From Myotis daubentonii (lineage: Eukaryota > Chordata > Mammalia > Chiroptera > Vespertilionidae), in the NCBI RefSeq assembly GCF_963259705.1, contig NC_081841.1, positions 29,229,358 through 29,293,357 of the forward strand: DNA of 64,000 nt, read 5' to 3'. Position numbers and translations under genes: made by a program. Positions 1 to 12,442 of this stretch are shown here, in pieces (the first letter of the stretch is position 1; the number at the start of each line of letters is the position of its first letter). The notes under the pieces were generated by a model. That model was not told where the DNA came from, did no database searches, and saw only the letters and a list, made by a program, of their open reading frames with translations.

Positions 1-576
1 GCTCACTCTTAACTTCCATATCAAACACTGACATTGGGAACTTAAAGGGAAATCCTAAATGATAAGGTATAAAACAATTAACTTTTTGGTATCAACCATC
101 TCATTTATTGCGATTTATTTTGTAATTATTTCTTAGTGGAGGGGGGGATCTACCATTGCTTCATGCCACCTTAACGACAGCAGTGGGTTTAAAGAGGAAT
201 TCAGACTTCAGACTTCCCCCAGGCTGATGGACTTCTCCTTTCACAGTAGGACACTTCTATCTGGTGGATTAACCATAAAAGCCACCATTTCAAGTCTATG
301 ACATGCTGAAGGACAACGGCTCATTTCATTTCTTATCAAGAAATCAGGCACATCAGTCATATTCCCCCAATCCAATGACATTTCAGAAAATTCGTTTGAA
401 CCAAAAGTGAGGTTTCCTGTCTGCATACTCCAATTAGTTTAAAAGTGGTTTCTGGTGAAAATTTTCAAAATAACTAAGCAGTATGCTTAAAAATTCATAT
501 TTGTATGTGTATATGTTATCAACTCTTACTTCACACACACACATATATACAAGCACTGATAGACCCACAATCACCC

Positions 577-580
<4 letters not shown>
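1..580. other. Single-copy AT-rich stretch, nothing recognised
   Basis: I see no transposon ends, SINE promoter boxes or credible coding frame here. The stretch ends in a CA microsatellite. Confidence 0.5.

Positions 581-614
<34 letters not shown>
581..614. repeat. (CA)n microsatellite
   Basis: An uninterrupted run of about 17 CA units, likely length-polymorphic. Shorter CA runs follow nearby. Confidence 0.95.
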
Positions 615-617
<3 letters not shown>

Positions 618-859
618 CAATAGCTACCTATCCTGCCAAGCAGTATAACCCTTAATTGTAGTGTTCAGCATTAATAGTAAAATACTTAAGATCTTTCCTC
701 TTTCCTTTTTTTTTTTTTATCTTGTTACCCAGGGTATTCCAGTGGGAGTGAGCTCACTCGTTTGCTCCCTAAGTACACAAAATTAGCTGCTTATCGGTTG
801 ATCTTCCTACATGATCCTTTAAAAATCCTTTGTGTGTGTGTGTACAGGCACTTATGCAG

Positions 860-1099
860 CATCTAAGGCCGCTTTTGCCTCTAGAGGAAGCCTGGACAAG
901 CCACCCCCAGCCTTTTTCTTACCCACTCACAGGGGGCTAAGGCCTAATTAAATTGCTCTCAGAGACAAGAAGGGATGGATTTTCTTCTTCCCATCTCCCT
1001 TGTCACCCATTTAACTCAGCTGACATTCACTGACTCCTTTTTACTTATGTTCAAAAAAAAGAAAGAAAGAAAACACACACACACACAAAACCCATATGT

Positions 1100-1135
<36 letters not shown>

Positions 1136-2290
1136 AAAAGCCCCATAAAGACAGGATTTAGAGAGAGGGAGCAGTAGGGAGGGGCGGTGTTCGTGGATAA
1201 ACTCTTAATCTGGTTACTCCCTGAGATTTATAATTTCAGAAACAAACAATGGGAACAAGACTGAGTGAAAGTGCTGGAGGAGAGGTCTGATTTCTCTCCC
1301 TGACTTGATTTTATTCCATTAAACTAACAATGAAAAAGACAGAAACACACACACACACACACACATCAGTGCTCTTGGTCAACCCCTCCCCCCTTTTTTT
1401 TCCTGGGCTCAGATTAATGAGGGATGTTTGGGAAGCCGGATGAGCAGAGCCTGTGAATGGAGCTCTGCCCAGGAGGAGCAGAGGGAGCTGCAGACACTCT
1501 GGTCGGCCTGCTATTGATCGGACCACAGGTCGCCCGGGAGCGGCTGCTGGGGGGCTCTGGGAGCGCCCTAAGAGCTTTGGCCAGACCAGACCACGGGAGC
1601 CCTGCGCCAGTCAAGCTCCAGTAAGGGCCTAGGAAGAGTCAGGCAATTAGCCTTTGAAGGTCATGGCAAGTTCCCTCCCCCTCTTCTCTCTGTTCACCAC
1701 GGTCTCCAGCCTTCTCTCCCTCCTCCTCCTTTCTTCATCACCCATAGTCCAAACACATCTGAGGAATCCATTCAATTAAGTCTCTCTGGGCTCCAGCTGG
1801 CTCCTGAGTGAAAGGTCAGTGGAGTTCAGAGGGAGAAAAAGACGCAAGTTGGAGCCGGAGCTTGTGGCTGCCTCTGACCCTGCCTCTCCTCTGCCTCCGC
1901 CCTCCCCATACCTGGCCCGCACGCCCCACTTCCTTTCTACCTGCTCTCTTTAATGATACCCGGTGGTGATGGTCAATCACCGCCCAGCAGTGCGAGATGC
2001 CCTGAAGCAACATTGCGGTAGGGAGGGATCGATCAGGGTGGTGTGGGTTTTTTTTTTAGAGGATAATGATAACCTGTGGACATCACGTCCGTGTGCTGGC
2101 TGGGCTTCTTGGAGGCTGATCACTGTTGGCCTGGGCTACTCCAGCTGCTGGGAGGGGCTGGCGAGGCCTTGGTATTCTTCCCTCCCCGCACTGCATTTTG
2201 TCTTGCGTCAAAGAGACCTAATTAGACGGAGGGATACTCCGCTGCCTTGCCTCTTTGCTGTCCCGCTTGGCTCCAGAAATTAGAAGAGAA
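860..2290. other. GC-richer unique block, candidate conserved noncoding or regulatory sequence
   Basis: This block is clearly richer in G and C than its flanks, contains no recognised transposon apart from two CA runs, and includes several TAATTA homeodomain-type cores, for example around 943-948 and 2220-2224. About 1420-1620 is the most GC-rich part and holds several CpGs. Small open frames cross it on both strands, but none has a recognisable domain or a steady frame. It could be an enhancer, an old promoter-like island or an unannotated exon; nothing in the sequence decides between these. Confidence 0.3.
1072..1134. repeat. Two adjacent (CA)n runs
   Basis: CA runs at about 1072-1087 and 1101-1134 are separated by a short AT-rich spacer. 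A third run lies at about 1343-1365. Confidence 0.95.
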
Positions 2291-3580
2291 AAAGTAAAGA
2301 TGACTGATCCTATTTTTGCAAAGTGTATGCTTCAATTTAACAACAAGCAGCCTATCTAAATATCTGTGGGAACATTTAAGAAAAATACTTCAGGAGATTT
2401 TGTTTGACGGATTCAGCTAGGTATAGACAAGAATAGGTTATTAAAAATCATGTTATGACTGTACAGTTTAAATGTTAAATACTGACACAATAATTAAATG
2501 AGGTAATTGAATAAAAAGTGGCTTAGAAAGATAAAGTTGATGGGGATTTTATAATACACCTTTACACGCACTGATGCCCACACAAAGATGTATTATTTGT
2601 TTTCACTCTTTTTTAAAATTTTTTAAGGGAAGATAATGACCTTAGAATAATTGCAGTTGATTATTATTAACTGCTAAATATTTATTTGAAATAATGTGGG
2701 AAATCACATGAAACTGGATTTTGCAAGGTGATAATCATTGATACCAATTTGAACAAGGTGTGGTCTTTCCCTCATAAGACTTAGAATCTGTCACAATTAA
2801 ATATTTAAGCATCAATATGTTGTCATATATTATTTTTAAAACTTGGTGATCTTACTGCAGCCATACACTTTTATTTATTTATTTTTATATTCTCAAAGTT
2901 CTATACTTTCCTGTTTTCCTAAAGTGGTGATACAGACTCTAGAACAACTAATATCTTACATACAATCAGAAATTTTTTTGTTGTCACATTATTTTTTGCA
3001 TCATTTGATGACCCAAACTACATTTCTTATATTCCTATTAAATTATTTGATGATGCTTTTAATTTTGTTTCATAATTGGGTGAGCAATCATCCTGTGATA
3101 AACATAAGTTTGGTATGAAATCAAAGAAGCAATATTAAAAACAATGAATATATTTTCAGGAAAGTTTCTGAGATCTGTTAAAATCTGTTAGAAAGAAGAA
3201 TTGTAGAAAAAGAATCATTTCTTTTTGGTAGATTTTATGATTACAGAGATAAACCTCTGAAAGACATTTTATATAGTTGATGAATGATATTTTTCTTTTA
3301 CAACAGAATATTATGCATTTTGAAATATGTATGAGGGGTGAAAAGTGTGTTTACCTAAATTAAAACTGAGTATGGTGGCAAAGAGGTAAAAAGAAAAGAA
3401 ATGATACTAAAAAAACCCCCAAGAAAAGAAAAAAGGAAGAACAGAAAGCCAACCTGAGATTGATAATAGAAGATGGTACTTTGTGTTATGGGTACAAAAA
3501 AAAAAAAAAAAAAGTTAGCCAATATACTAGAGATATACAACAGTGAAGGATTTTTTCAAAGTGATAGGTTATAATATATA
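2291..3580. other. AT-rich unique sequence
   Basis: No transposon is recognised. There is a poly-A run near 3497-3514. The 91-residue frame near 2843-3118 is AT-driven, hydrophobic and low in complexity, and I do not take it as a gene. Confidence 0.4.
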
Positions 3581-4312
3581 CTAGAGGCCCAGTGCATGAA
3601 ATTCGTGCACTGGAGGGGTGTCTCTTAGCCCAGACTGCACCCTCTCCAATCTAGGACCCCTCAAGGGATGTCCAACTGCCAGTTTAGGCCCGATCCCACA
3701 GGGCAGTCGGACATCCCTCCCACAATCTAACCACTTGCCTGCCTGCCTGCCTGCCTGATTGCCCCTAACCGCTTCTGCCTGCCAGCCTGATCGCCCCTTA
3801 ATCACTCCCCTGCCAGCCCGATTGATGCCTAACTGCTCCCCTGATGGCCTGATCGCCCCCAACTGCCCTCCCCTGCTGGCCTGGTCTCCCCTAATTGCCC
3901 TCCCCAGGGAGGGTCTGGGGTGCAGGTGAATGGGATTCCTGGCTGGCATGCCGCTGACAGTAAGCTGACCAATGGCCAGTTCCACAAGGAATGGGGCTCC
4001 CTCTTCCCTCCTCCCTCCTGTCAGGGTCCGGGGTGAAGGTGAATGGGATTCTTGGCTGGCAGGCCACTGACAGCAAGCTGTCCAAAGGCTAATTCTGCAA
4101 GAAATGGGGCTCCCTCTTCCCTCCTGTCAGGGTCCCGTTTGAAGGCCGACCACGCCCCTAAATGCTTGAGACCCAGAATTTTCCCCATGCCCTGGCCAGG
4201 GCCCACAGCTCCCTCTAGCCGCTGCTCCCACTCCCTCAGCTCTGTAGCCCACTGTTCAGTCATCCATCTGGTCGTTTAGGTCGTGACGGCACCTGGCTTT
4301 TTATATATAGGA
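3581..4312 (-). mobile_element. HeliBat-type Helitron, full length
   Basis: Read on the minus strand, the element starts with TC at 4312 (TCCTATATATAAAAAGCC) and ends in CTAG at 3581, with a hairpin GTGCATGAA/TTCGTGCAC at 3592-3610. The flanking bases are A (3580) and T (4313), as expected for Helitron insertion between A and T. The interior is GC-rich. It holds CCTG-type tandem repeats at about 3738-3760 and two copies of a roughly 90-bp block (about 3903-3995 and 4021-4110). No Rep/helicase coding remains, so it is non-autonomous. Confidence 0.9.
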
Positions 4313-4425
4313 TAACACATAGATTTTATAATTCAACTCAGAAAACTGTTTTCTTTGGGATCCAAGAAAATTTAGCCCTCAACTGTGGTTCATTTTAAAC
4401 CAAGTATAACACCTAGGCTACATTG

Positions 4426-4457
<32 letters not shown>

Positions 4458-5870
4458 ATGTGTGCATACACATTTTCCAACCAAGACACAGAAAACAGTA
4501 TGACTTGCCTCTGTGGACATATAAAAGAAATAAATAAACAATAAACAAAAAAAAACTTCATATCATACATGGAAGAGCTCAATTAAAAATAATTTAAAAG
4601 TGCCAGCATATAAGAAATGCTTTACAAATTTTAACAAAGGCTATGATGATTGTTATTATTTCTTACAGGATTTAGCATGAAGCTTAAAAGTCCTTTCGGG
4701 GTCCTTTTATCTACAGTATGTAACATACTGTAGACAAAGGGCAAGAGTGGGTGCAAGTTGATAGGAGCTAATTGGGGAAAGATGGAATGAGGGTGAAGAT
4801 GGTTGAAATGGAAAGAAGTGGGTGGACTTGAGAAATACCTCAGAGTTAAAATCAATAAGGGCTGCTCAATTGCATATGGGGGTTAGGATGTGCCAAGACT
4901 GATAAAGTCAATAGCCTTATAATGACCTGCTAATACAGTAAGAAATTTCCTTATTTTGCTTTTCTGCTTACCCAGCTGCACATCTGTTCTTATTCTGAAA
5001 CCTTGTTGGTTTCTTCCCATAATAAATGGACATCAGTGGAAATAGAAGACCAAAAGAGGCACCAGGTATAAAAGAATGAAGTATTTGGTCACATGTAGCA
5101 AATACTGGAGACTGCCTTTACCTGAATTTTGGCTTTTTGGTGTCAGTGTGTGAAGAAGGCATCATAACTGGGCAGAAAGCAGGGGTATAAGACAGAGACA
5201 ATGAAACATTTAATACAATTAAAGACTTAATTTATTTTAAAAAAATAAATGAGTACATGAACTAATTAAAAACAAAGTGCCTGTAGTGACATTGGACTGG
5301 GAATGTAGGCAGCAGGTGCAGAATAAAGGAACCATAGCCCGTGTGCCTGTGGAACGGGACCAGGGACTGAGTGATGGGGAAGAGGAAAACATTCGGGAGT
5401 TGGAATCTGCATACTTACATATATAAAATATACTGCATACATGATGCCTACAAGGATTCCATGAGATAACACCCATGTTCATGGGTCCAGTAAAGTTGTA
5501 AGAAACTATAAGAAAGTCAAAAAAATGAGTATGTTCTGAATTGGGGTCTTGTTTTTGTTTTTAGTTGGGGAAAAATTGTAGAAGACACATGGGAAAAAGT
5601 GACATATGTAATCACATACTTTAAAGTGCTTCAGATTTAGTGTTTATCTTTTTAAAATTACACAAGACAAAACTTAGTGCCATTTGGTATTTTATAAACA
5701 ATCTGTCTAGAACTCTTTCATTGATATGTATATAAAACAGCATGCACATCTTATGGATGTAGATATTGTTTGCACACGTGTGCATGCCCCCACCTGCCAA
5801 TAAGGAGTGTAATTATACCTCTTGGTTGTGCCTATCCAACTTAAGTATTTCAGGAAAACTATCAATAGCT
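4313..5870. other. Unique sequence with a (TG)n run
   Basis: A TG microsatellite lies at about 4427-4456. I recognise nothing else. Confidence 0.45.
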
Positions 5871-5879
5871 AAAGGAATT

Positions 5880-6000
5880 ATGAACTAATTTTTTCAACAA
5901 ATATTTATAAAGCACTTTATGCCCTTTGCTGATCCTAAGGAAATGAAAAATAAAGAAGAAAAACATACATGTCTCTTGCCCTCATGGAGTCAGAGTTTAG
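5880..6000 (-). repeat. L2 LINE 3' end fragment
   Basis: The text CAACAAATATTTATAAAGCAC followed by a diverged CTCATGGAGTCAGAGTTTAG matches the antisense of the L2 3' end as I remember it. Confidence 0.6.
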
Positions 6001-6319
6001 CAGAGAAGAGAAATTTGGGGTATTATAGAAACATAAAACAGATCAAACAAGTCTAGTCAAAATATCATATTTCTGCATCATTAGTCAGTGGCTAACCCCC
6101 ACAGTTACTCCTTTGTAACTCTGGATTTCTATATGTCAGGCACAATGACTTTGGTAGCCGTCAAAAGATTCTCTTAAAAGGAATTAAAGTTGTGAGTCAT
6201 TGGACATAAAAGTGCAAGGAGCCTAAAAAGAACACAAAGAAACAGAATCACACACAAAATTTGAGTGCGTCTGAGCAGAGCACTGAGAGTGTCTGCTACA
6301 GGTTATCAAACAGAATTTG

Positions 6320-6541
6320 CAGCTTATATATATTTTAAAAAATATGTCTTCATTTGTTTTAGATATAGAGAGGAAGGAAGAAGGAGAGAGTAACATGGAT
6401 TGGCTGCCTCTTGCAGGCCCCCTACCTGGGATGGAGCCTGCAATACGGGCATGTGACCCGAGCTGGAATGTAACCAGTGAGTTCACGGTTCATGGGACGA
6501 TACCCAACTAATTGAGTCACACTGGCAAGGACAGTTTATAT
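6320..6541 (-). mobile_element. Ves SINE (about 6330-6531) with target duplication
   Basis: The element is tRNA-derived. On the minus strand it starts with a CCTTGCCAGTGTGACTCA-like head and ends in an AT-rich tail. Near-identical direct repeats CAGCTTATAT (6320-6329) and CAGTTTATAT (6532-6541) flank it as target-site duplications. It is diverged, so not recent. Confidence 0.85.
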
Positions 6542-7266
6542 CTTTTTATATATTTCATTGGCTGATAGAAGAAATATAGAAGAAGGAATATGTTGGGCAA
6601 AAACCAAAAATGTAGGTGAGCTGATGAATTAAGTTTTAGATTAAGTTTGAAGAATTTGTGATTCACCATTGAAAACTGTTCAGTAAGTAGTGGGTATGTG
6701 AGTCTAAGGTGTAAAAGAGAAGTCTCGTGGTAGATACACATTTCACAGTTGTTCTATAAAGATAATAGTTGAAACCTAGGAGTGCATAAAATTGTCTGAG
6801 GAGGGTGAGTCATATGAAATAAGAAATAGAATTAGAAAATTTAAAAAAATCCCTGAGTAATATCAATATTTAATGGTCAGCAAGGATTAAAAGAAATTGC
6901 AAAGAAGATTGACAAGGAGGAGCAGAGAGTTGGACAACCAGAGAAGTCTGGTCTCTGAGAAAGTTAGTAAACAAAAACTAGATATGTTGGATTCCAAATA
7001 AACTATGGACTTAAAATTATTCACTGGATTTAGTACTCAGGACTATAGTGGGACTTGTCATGATAACATAAAATACTACAGCTATAATATTACTTTATTA
7101 TAATACTTACCACTATTGCTAGTACACTATTTTTGGAAAACTATCATTACTCACCTACAAAAATAGCCCAAAGGTCCATAGTTATTAGCATGGTCATACA
7201 CTCATAAACAAAGAATAGGAGTTTAAATATTAAAAAAAAGTGAAGAAATTAGCAGACTTCAATAAT
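6542..7266. other. AT-rich unique sequence
   Basis: I see nothing recognisable here. Confidence 0.4.
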
Positions 7267-7440
7267 GTAGATGATGATGATGATGATGATAAGGAAAAAA
7301 GGAGGGAAGGAAGAGAATGAGGGAAGAAAAGAAGTGAGCAGAGAGAGAAAGAAGAAGAAAAGGAAAAGAAAGAAGGGAAAAAGGAAGAGAGAGAGGGGGT
7401 GGTTGAGTGAGGAAGGAAGTGAGGGAGGGAACATTTTTGC
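7267..7440. repeat. (GAT)n followed by purine-rich AAGG/GAAA tract
   Basis: About seven ATG/GAT triplets are followed by about 140 nearly pure purines on the plus strand. The lysine/glutamate-rich and serine/phenylalanine-rich frames across it come from the repeat. Confidence 0.9.
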
Positions 7441-7493
7441 TTTGGGGAAACCATACATCTCTATTCTCAGCCCTGCAACTTGGGGAGGATCTA

Positions 7494-7610
7494 TTTATTC
7501 ACTCATTGAAAATATTTTAATTGAGTGACTTAAGTGCCAGGCACTATTCTAGAATCACAAAATATGGAAATAAACAACAGATAAAAAATGCAATCCCCTT
7601 TACCCATTGA
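7494..7610 (-). repeat. L2 LINE 3' fragment
   Basis: TTTATTCACTCATTGAAAAT followed by GTGCCAGGCACTATTCTAG matches the antisense L2 3' end. Confidence 0.6.
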
Positions 7611-8333
7611 TGATAAAAGTTTATAAGGTGAAAAGTAGTATTTGGGGGGGCTTCTGAGTAAGAGAAGCCCTTCCAGTGAATTTGAAGGTGTGGGGATAAA
7701 ACTTGGAGTTTCCAGCAGCCATTCCACCACCATATAGAGAGAGTCATCTCATTAACGAAGCCAATATAGAAGACAGAGCTAAAAATGTCAAGTGAAAACA
7801 AACAAACAAAACAAAGTAAAATTAAACCCTGTAGCATTTTTGAGATTCTGGATTAAGCATACTTGAAGTCAAAACTGTTTCTAAAGTAATGTGCATTTTA
7901 TTTTTAGTTTATAAAAGATTAGTTTTCCTAGCACTTGCAATGAAAAGAACCTTAATTTGTAGAGCAGCATTTTAAAAATTTTAAGATGAAGATGAAAATA
8001 TTGGTCGATAGTTCCTTGTTAATGTCTAAGAGTTCCTGACAAAACTAGCCTACATTAACATTGTTTATACTGTTTAAAGTAATTTAAAAAATATGTTATG
8101 CACATAGCAATGATCTAGTCAAACGTCTACTATATTTTCTTTCTGTTTTTTAACATGGCAAAATTGAGTGAAAAGCATTCGTTTTGACTATTTATAAGCA
8201 ATAGAAACAATTAGTAAAAGTAGAAATTAGCCCCTCAAAATTGTCATACTTCTGGGTTTAAATTCTTATTGGATTACACAATTTCTGATTTTTCATTATA
8301 AATCTATGGCTTGGGTTAATAAAAGTTAAAGCC
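7611..8333. other. AT-rich unique sequence
   Basis: I recognise no repeat or gene. Confidence 0.4.
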
Positions 8334-8880
8334 ACTTTTAGGAATACATCCTAAGAAATCCGAAACACAAATACTGTGTTCATAGCAGCACAATTTACAA
8401 CAGCTAAGATCTAGAAACAGCCCAAGTGCCCATCAGTAGATGAGTGGATAAAAAAGATGTAGTACATTTACACCATCCAATACTATGCAGCAGTAAAAAA
8501 GAAGGACCTCTTACCCTTTTAGACAACATGGAGGGACTTGGAGAGTATTATGATAAGCAGAACAGGCCAGTCAGAGAAATACAAGTATCACATGATCTCA
8601 TTCATGTGTGGAATCTAGTGAACAAAATAAACTGATGAACAAAATAGACATAGAGACATAGAAGTATAGAACAGACTGCAGAATCTCGGAGGGAAGGCAG
8701 AGCAGGGTAGGTGGGTGGGAAGAGATCAACCAAAGAACTTGTATGCATATATGCATAACCCCTGGACACAGACAATAGGGTGGTAAAGGCCTGGAGGTAT
8801 CCAGGGGTAGGCTAGAAGAGGTCAATGGGGGAGGAAAGGAGACATATGTAATACTTTCAACAATAAATATTATAAAAAGA
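8334..8880 (+). mobile_element. LINE-1 3' end (ORF2 tail and 3' UTR)
   Basis: The sequence contains L1 landmarks: CATAGCAGCACAATTTACAA, then GCCCAAGTGCCCATCAGTAG, then the CACATGATCTCATTCATGTG segment, followed by a 3' UTR that closely resembles the one at 18340-18681, and an A-rich end. It is 5'-truncated and has no open reading frame of useful length. Confidence 0.9.
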
Positions 8881-9074
8881 AATCACCTGGAATAGAACTA
8901 GAGTCAAACTGTACTTGTTATACTGTTGCCTAAATTAGTTACTTTCAGATAAACATAAATTTGTCAAACTCTTAGTGTTAATTTCCAGAATTCTCTGGCC
9001 TGTGTATAGTCTAAAGTTCCACTATACTTTATTGCCTCATCAAATCGCCTTCAGAACCAAATATTTAAGAGTGC

Positions 9075-9800
9075 TCTCCAAGGAGGACATACTGAAGGCC
9101 AATAGGCATATGAAAGGATGCTCAATGTCACTAGTCATCAGAGAAATGCAAATTAAAACCATAATGAGAATGTAGACTGGTGCAGCCATTATGGCAAACA
9201 GAATGGTGTTTCATCAAAAAGTTAAATATGGTACTGCCATTTAACCCAGTGATCCCACTTAGAATATATCCGAAGAAACCTGAAACACCAATCAGAAAGA
9301 ATATACCCCTATGTTCATAGCAGTGCAACTTACAATAACTAAGATCCAGAAACAGATCTTAGAAAGAATTATGCTAAGCGAAATAAGCCAATCAGAGAAA
9401 GACAAGTATCACATGATCTCACTCCTACGTGGGATCGAATGAACAAAATAAAGTAATAAACAAAAGGAAAACAGACTCATAAATACCGAAGACAGATGGA
9501 CAGACAACTGCTAGAGGGGAGGAGGGTTGATGGGCTGGTGAAAAAAGTGAAGGGATTAAGCAAAAAATAAAAATAAAAAAACTTCATAGATAACAGACAA
9601 CAGTATGGCTATTACCAGAGAGTAAAGGTAGATGGGAGAGGTAGATAAGGGTAAAGAGGAGATAAAGGTGATGGAAGGAGACTTGATTTGGGTAGTGAAC
9701 ATGCAATCCAATATACAGATGATATATTCTAGAATTGTACCTGAAATGTATATAATTTTATTAACCAATGTCACCCAAAAACATTCGATTAAAAAAGATT
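9075..9800 (+). mobile_element. Second LINE-1 3' end, internally deleted
   Basis: The L1 ORF2 tail is recognisable from CCAAGGAGGACATACTGAAG through GAAATGCAAATTAAAACCA. There is then a deletion near 9160-9176 and another near 9359, before the ATTATGCTAAGCGAAATAAG block and a 3' UTR ending in an A-rich tract. It is older than the copy at 8334 and broken throughout. Confidence 0.85.
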
Positions 9801-12137
9801 GCATTTTGTCTGACGTACCTAATAACTCTACCGTGACCCACTTAAAATGAAACATTGCACAGTCTCTTATAGATTCTAACTATTTCTTTCCCCTTAAAAA
9901 TGGAATTATCTATTGCTTTATTCATATTGAAAACTCTGTTGACCTTGATGTCTCTGAAAATTAGAGATTTTGGAAACATTGAATTGCACATAAAATGGGA
10001 CCAGTGGTAAAATTGTGATTGCAAAATTTTCAAACATACTGTTGTTTCCATTTACAACATAAGGTTCGTTGAATAAACGTTCTGAATGCTTACCATAATA
10101 TTTGCATCTTGCTTATAACAAATTGCTAACCGGTAAGTTTATGGGGTAACATATGGGTCTCAGTTCTTTAGTTGGAGGCAGTTAAATAAATCCTACATTT
10201 TTTGCACACACATAAATGCTTGAGAAAGAAACTATCCATTTTATGTAATCATATGTCCATTTGGATGTAGGTCAGGAAGGACTTGCTCGTGTGCTTGCAG
10301 CCATAAAAACCCTGCCTCATGCTAATTACTATTTAGTTGCAGGGGTCGGTTCAGCTAGCTGTGCATATGTTATGGCCCATATGTACAAACCTTCCCATTT
10401 GTGGAGAAGGCCAGATGGGACCTTCCTAAGTATGAACCTTCCCTGCTACATGGAATAACTATGAAAGGTTTAAATTGCTCAATTGCTTGCTTTTGTTTTT
10501 ATAAAATGAGTCATTCTAGTGCTCAGATTTTTTTTTATAGATATTAGGGACTTTTAATTCAGGAAGAGTAGCAAGCCTATTTGTTCAGGCAGATCTCTGC
10601 AAATGGGCCATCACTTTCACTTTGAAGTGCACATGAAACCATCACACTTATTATTTCACAGAATTTTTTTCATGTGGATTTTAGATTGGCTTGTTCAAAT
10701 TGGGTACTATGGAAGGGAGTTATGTATACTATTTGTATTTATCATATCAAGCAGAATATATGCATATAGGGGTTCATCTCATTCAAGACACAGTAATTTA
10801 AAATCAAAGCTAATGTCTGTGGAAGAGTAAAATATTAAAATTTCTATAAAGATGAAATTTATAAACTAACTATTATTGGAGACCACTTATCTGGGAAGCC
10901 ATTTCAGATACTAGCATAAATACATTTTGTCTATTTTTGAAGCAAAAAATTCACTATAAATCATTCTGCAGCAAAATCAACATGAGGAGTACAATGCCTG
11001 GGCTTAATTCTTGCCATTATACTTGAATATAATACATTTTAATATAAAATATGCTAATGAATGTTTTTCAAAACTTTATACAAAACAAAAAAACCCCTGT
11101 TATTTTTAATTAGTATTTACTGAAAAACACAAATGATGTTCTCACAGTCATATGGCTTATTATTGAGTGAATCTGAAAGCCTATAATTAAATTAATGTTC
11201 AACTATTGAAATGTCAATGTCCTAAGAATCATTTACATTTGCATACTCAAATTTAGTAGAAAAGCAATATAATTTTTAAAAATTTCTACACAGAAAGCAG
11301 TTAAGCAAGTCAACTACCTTATCCAAAATAGGTCATGACCAAACTAAAGAAAATAAAACTCTAAATGTAAACTCTAGTAGTTAAAAGTTGTATGTCATCA
11401 AGTTTCTGAATTGTGAGATATGATAGTCCGCTATTACTGAATATTGTCATATTTAATCTAATAAATGCAAATTAAAATTTGTTAATCTTTCAGTTACAAA
11501 GAGCATTATTGATAGATTCAGAATATAACATTTATATGTTCCAAAAAAGTATGTGAAAATATGGAGCTCCAAAATTAACAAATAAGATAAATTTAGAAAT
11601 TTCTAGTAATTGTGTAATAATCTATTATGAAATTACAAGTGTGTTGTCATTTTCTAGCCTTTAGCCAGTAAGTTTCCTATTTTTTTAGTATTCTTTTAGA
11701 GAATAGGCTGGTGAAATACAACAACCTCCCAATAATTGAATGATTTTTTTTGCTATAAGAAGGAAAAAGAAACACAAAAAGAAATTAATGAATTAGTTAT
11801 AGAAAATTCCGAGTTTACAAAAGAACACCTCCTTTTTTTGATTTTGTGAGTTTTCTTCTTAAGTATTGTGTCCATGAATTATCTAAGACAGATGATGAAG
11901 TTGTCATATGTTCTATTTTTAGATAGTTTTGATAAAGAAAATTTTACTTCCTTAAATGACAATCATATTAATTTAATTTATCAATTCTTTAATAAGTTCT
12001 GATTAAAATTGGAAAAATAATTTAATTTTCCTATAATCCTGTTAATCCACATATAACTGGAGTAACATTTCACACAACTAATTTTGAATCATCATATTAT
12101 ATTACCATGGAAATAATAATAACCAGAATTCATCTAA
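9801..12137. other. AT-rich unique sequence with a less AT-rich island at 10240-10460
   Basis: Most of it is AT-rich with no recognised repeat. The island at 10240-10460 is of higher complexity and keeps a 65-residue plus-strand frame, but I recognise no domain. It may be an old exon, a pseudogene scrap or a conserved element. Confidence 0.35.
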
Positions 12138-12352
12138 CAGTGTATTTCTCAACCTTGGCACTATTGACATTTGGGGTGAGTAATAATTATTGTGGGGGCT
12201 CTTCTGCACGTTGTAGAATGTTTAGCAGCACCCCTGGCCTCTAACCACTAGATGCCAGTAGCACTTCCCAGTTGTTACAACCAAAATACATTTTTCCAAA
12301 CATAGCCAAATGTTCCCCAGAGAGCAAAATCATTCCCAGCTGAAGACCATTG
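12138..12352 (-). mobile_element. MER20 (hAT-Charlie non-autonomous DNA transposon)
   Basis: The copy is nearly full length, about 215 bp against a remembered family length near 219. Landmarks are CTCAACCTTGGCACTATTGA at the left, the central CCACTAGATGCCAGTAGCAC, and a right end close to CAGCTGAAGACCATTG, which forms the diverged terminal inverted repeat with the left end. MER20 copies are known from published work to act as hormone-responsive enhancers in placental mammals; whether this one does is not visible. Confidence 0.9.
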
Positions 12353-12393
12353 ACCTGACATCATTATTGACGAAATGTTATCTGTTTTATATT

Positions 12394-12395
<2 letters not shown>

Positions 12396-12440
<45 letters not shown>
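12396..12440. repeat. (GA)n microsatellite
   Basis: About 22 uninterrupted GA units. Confidence 0.95.

Positions 12441-12442
<2 letters not shown>

Noticed and set aside
12131..12360. 8-bp target duplication of MER20
   Set aside because: Flanks CATCTAA and ACCTGAC are not convincingly alike, so I do not claim it.
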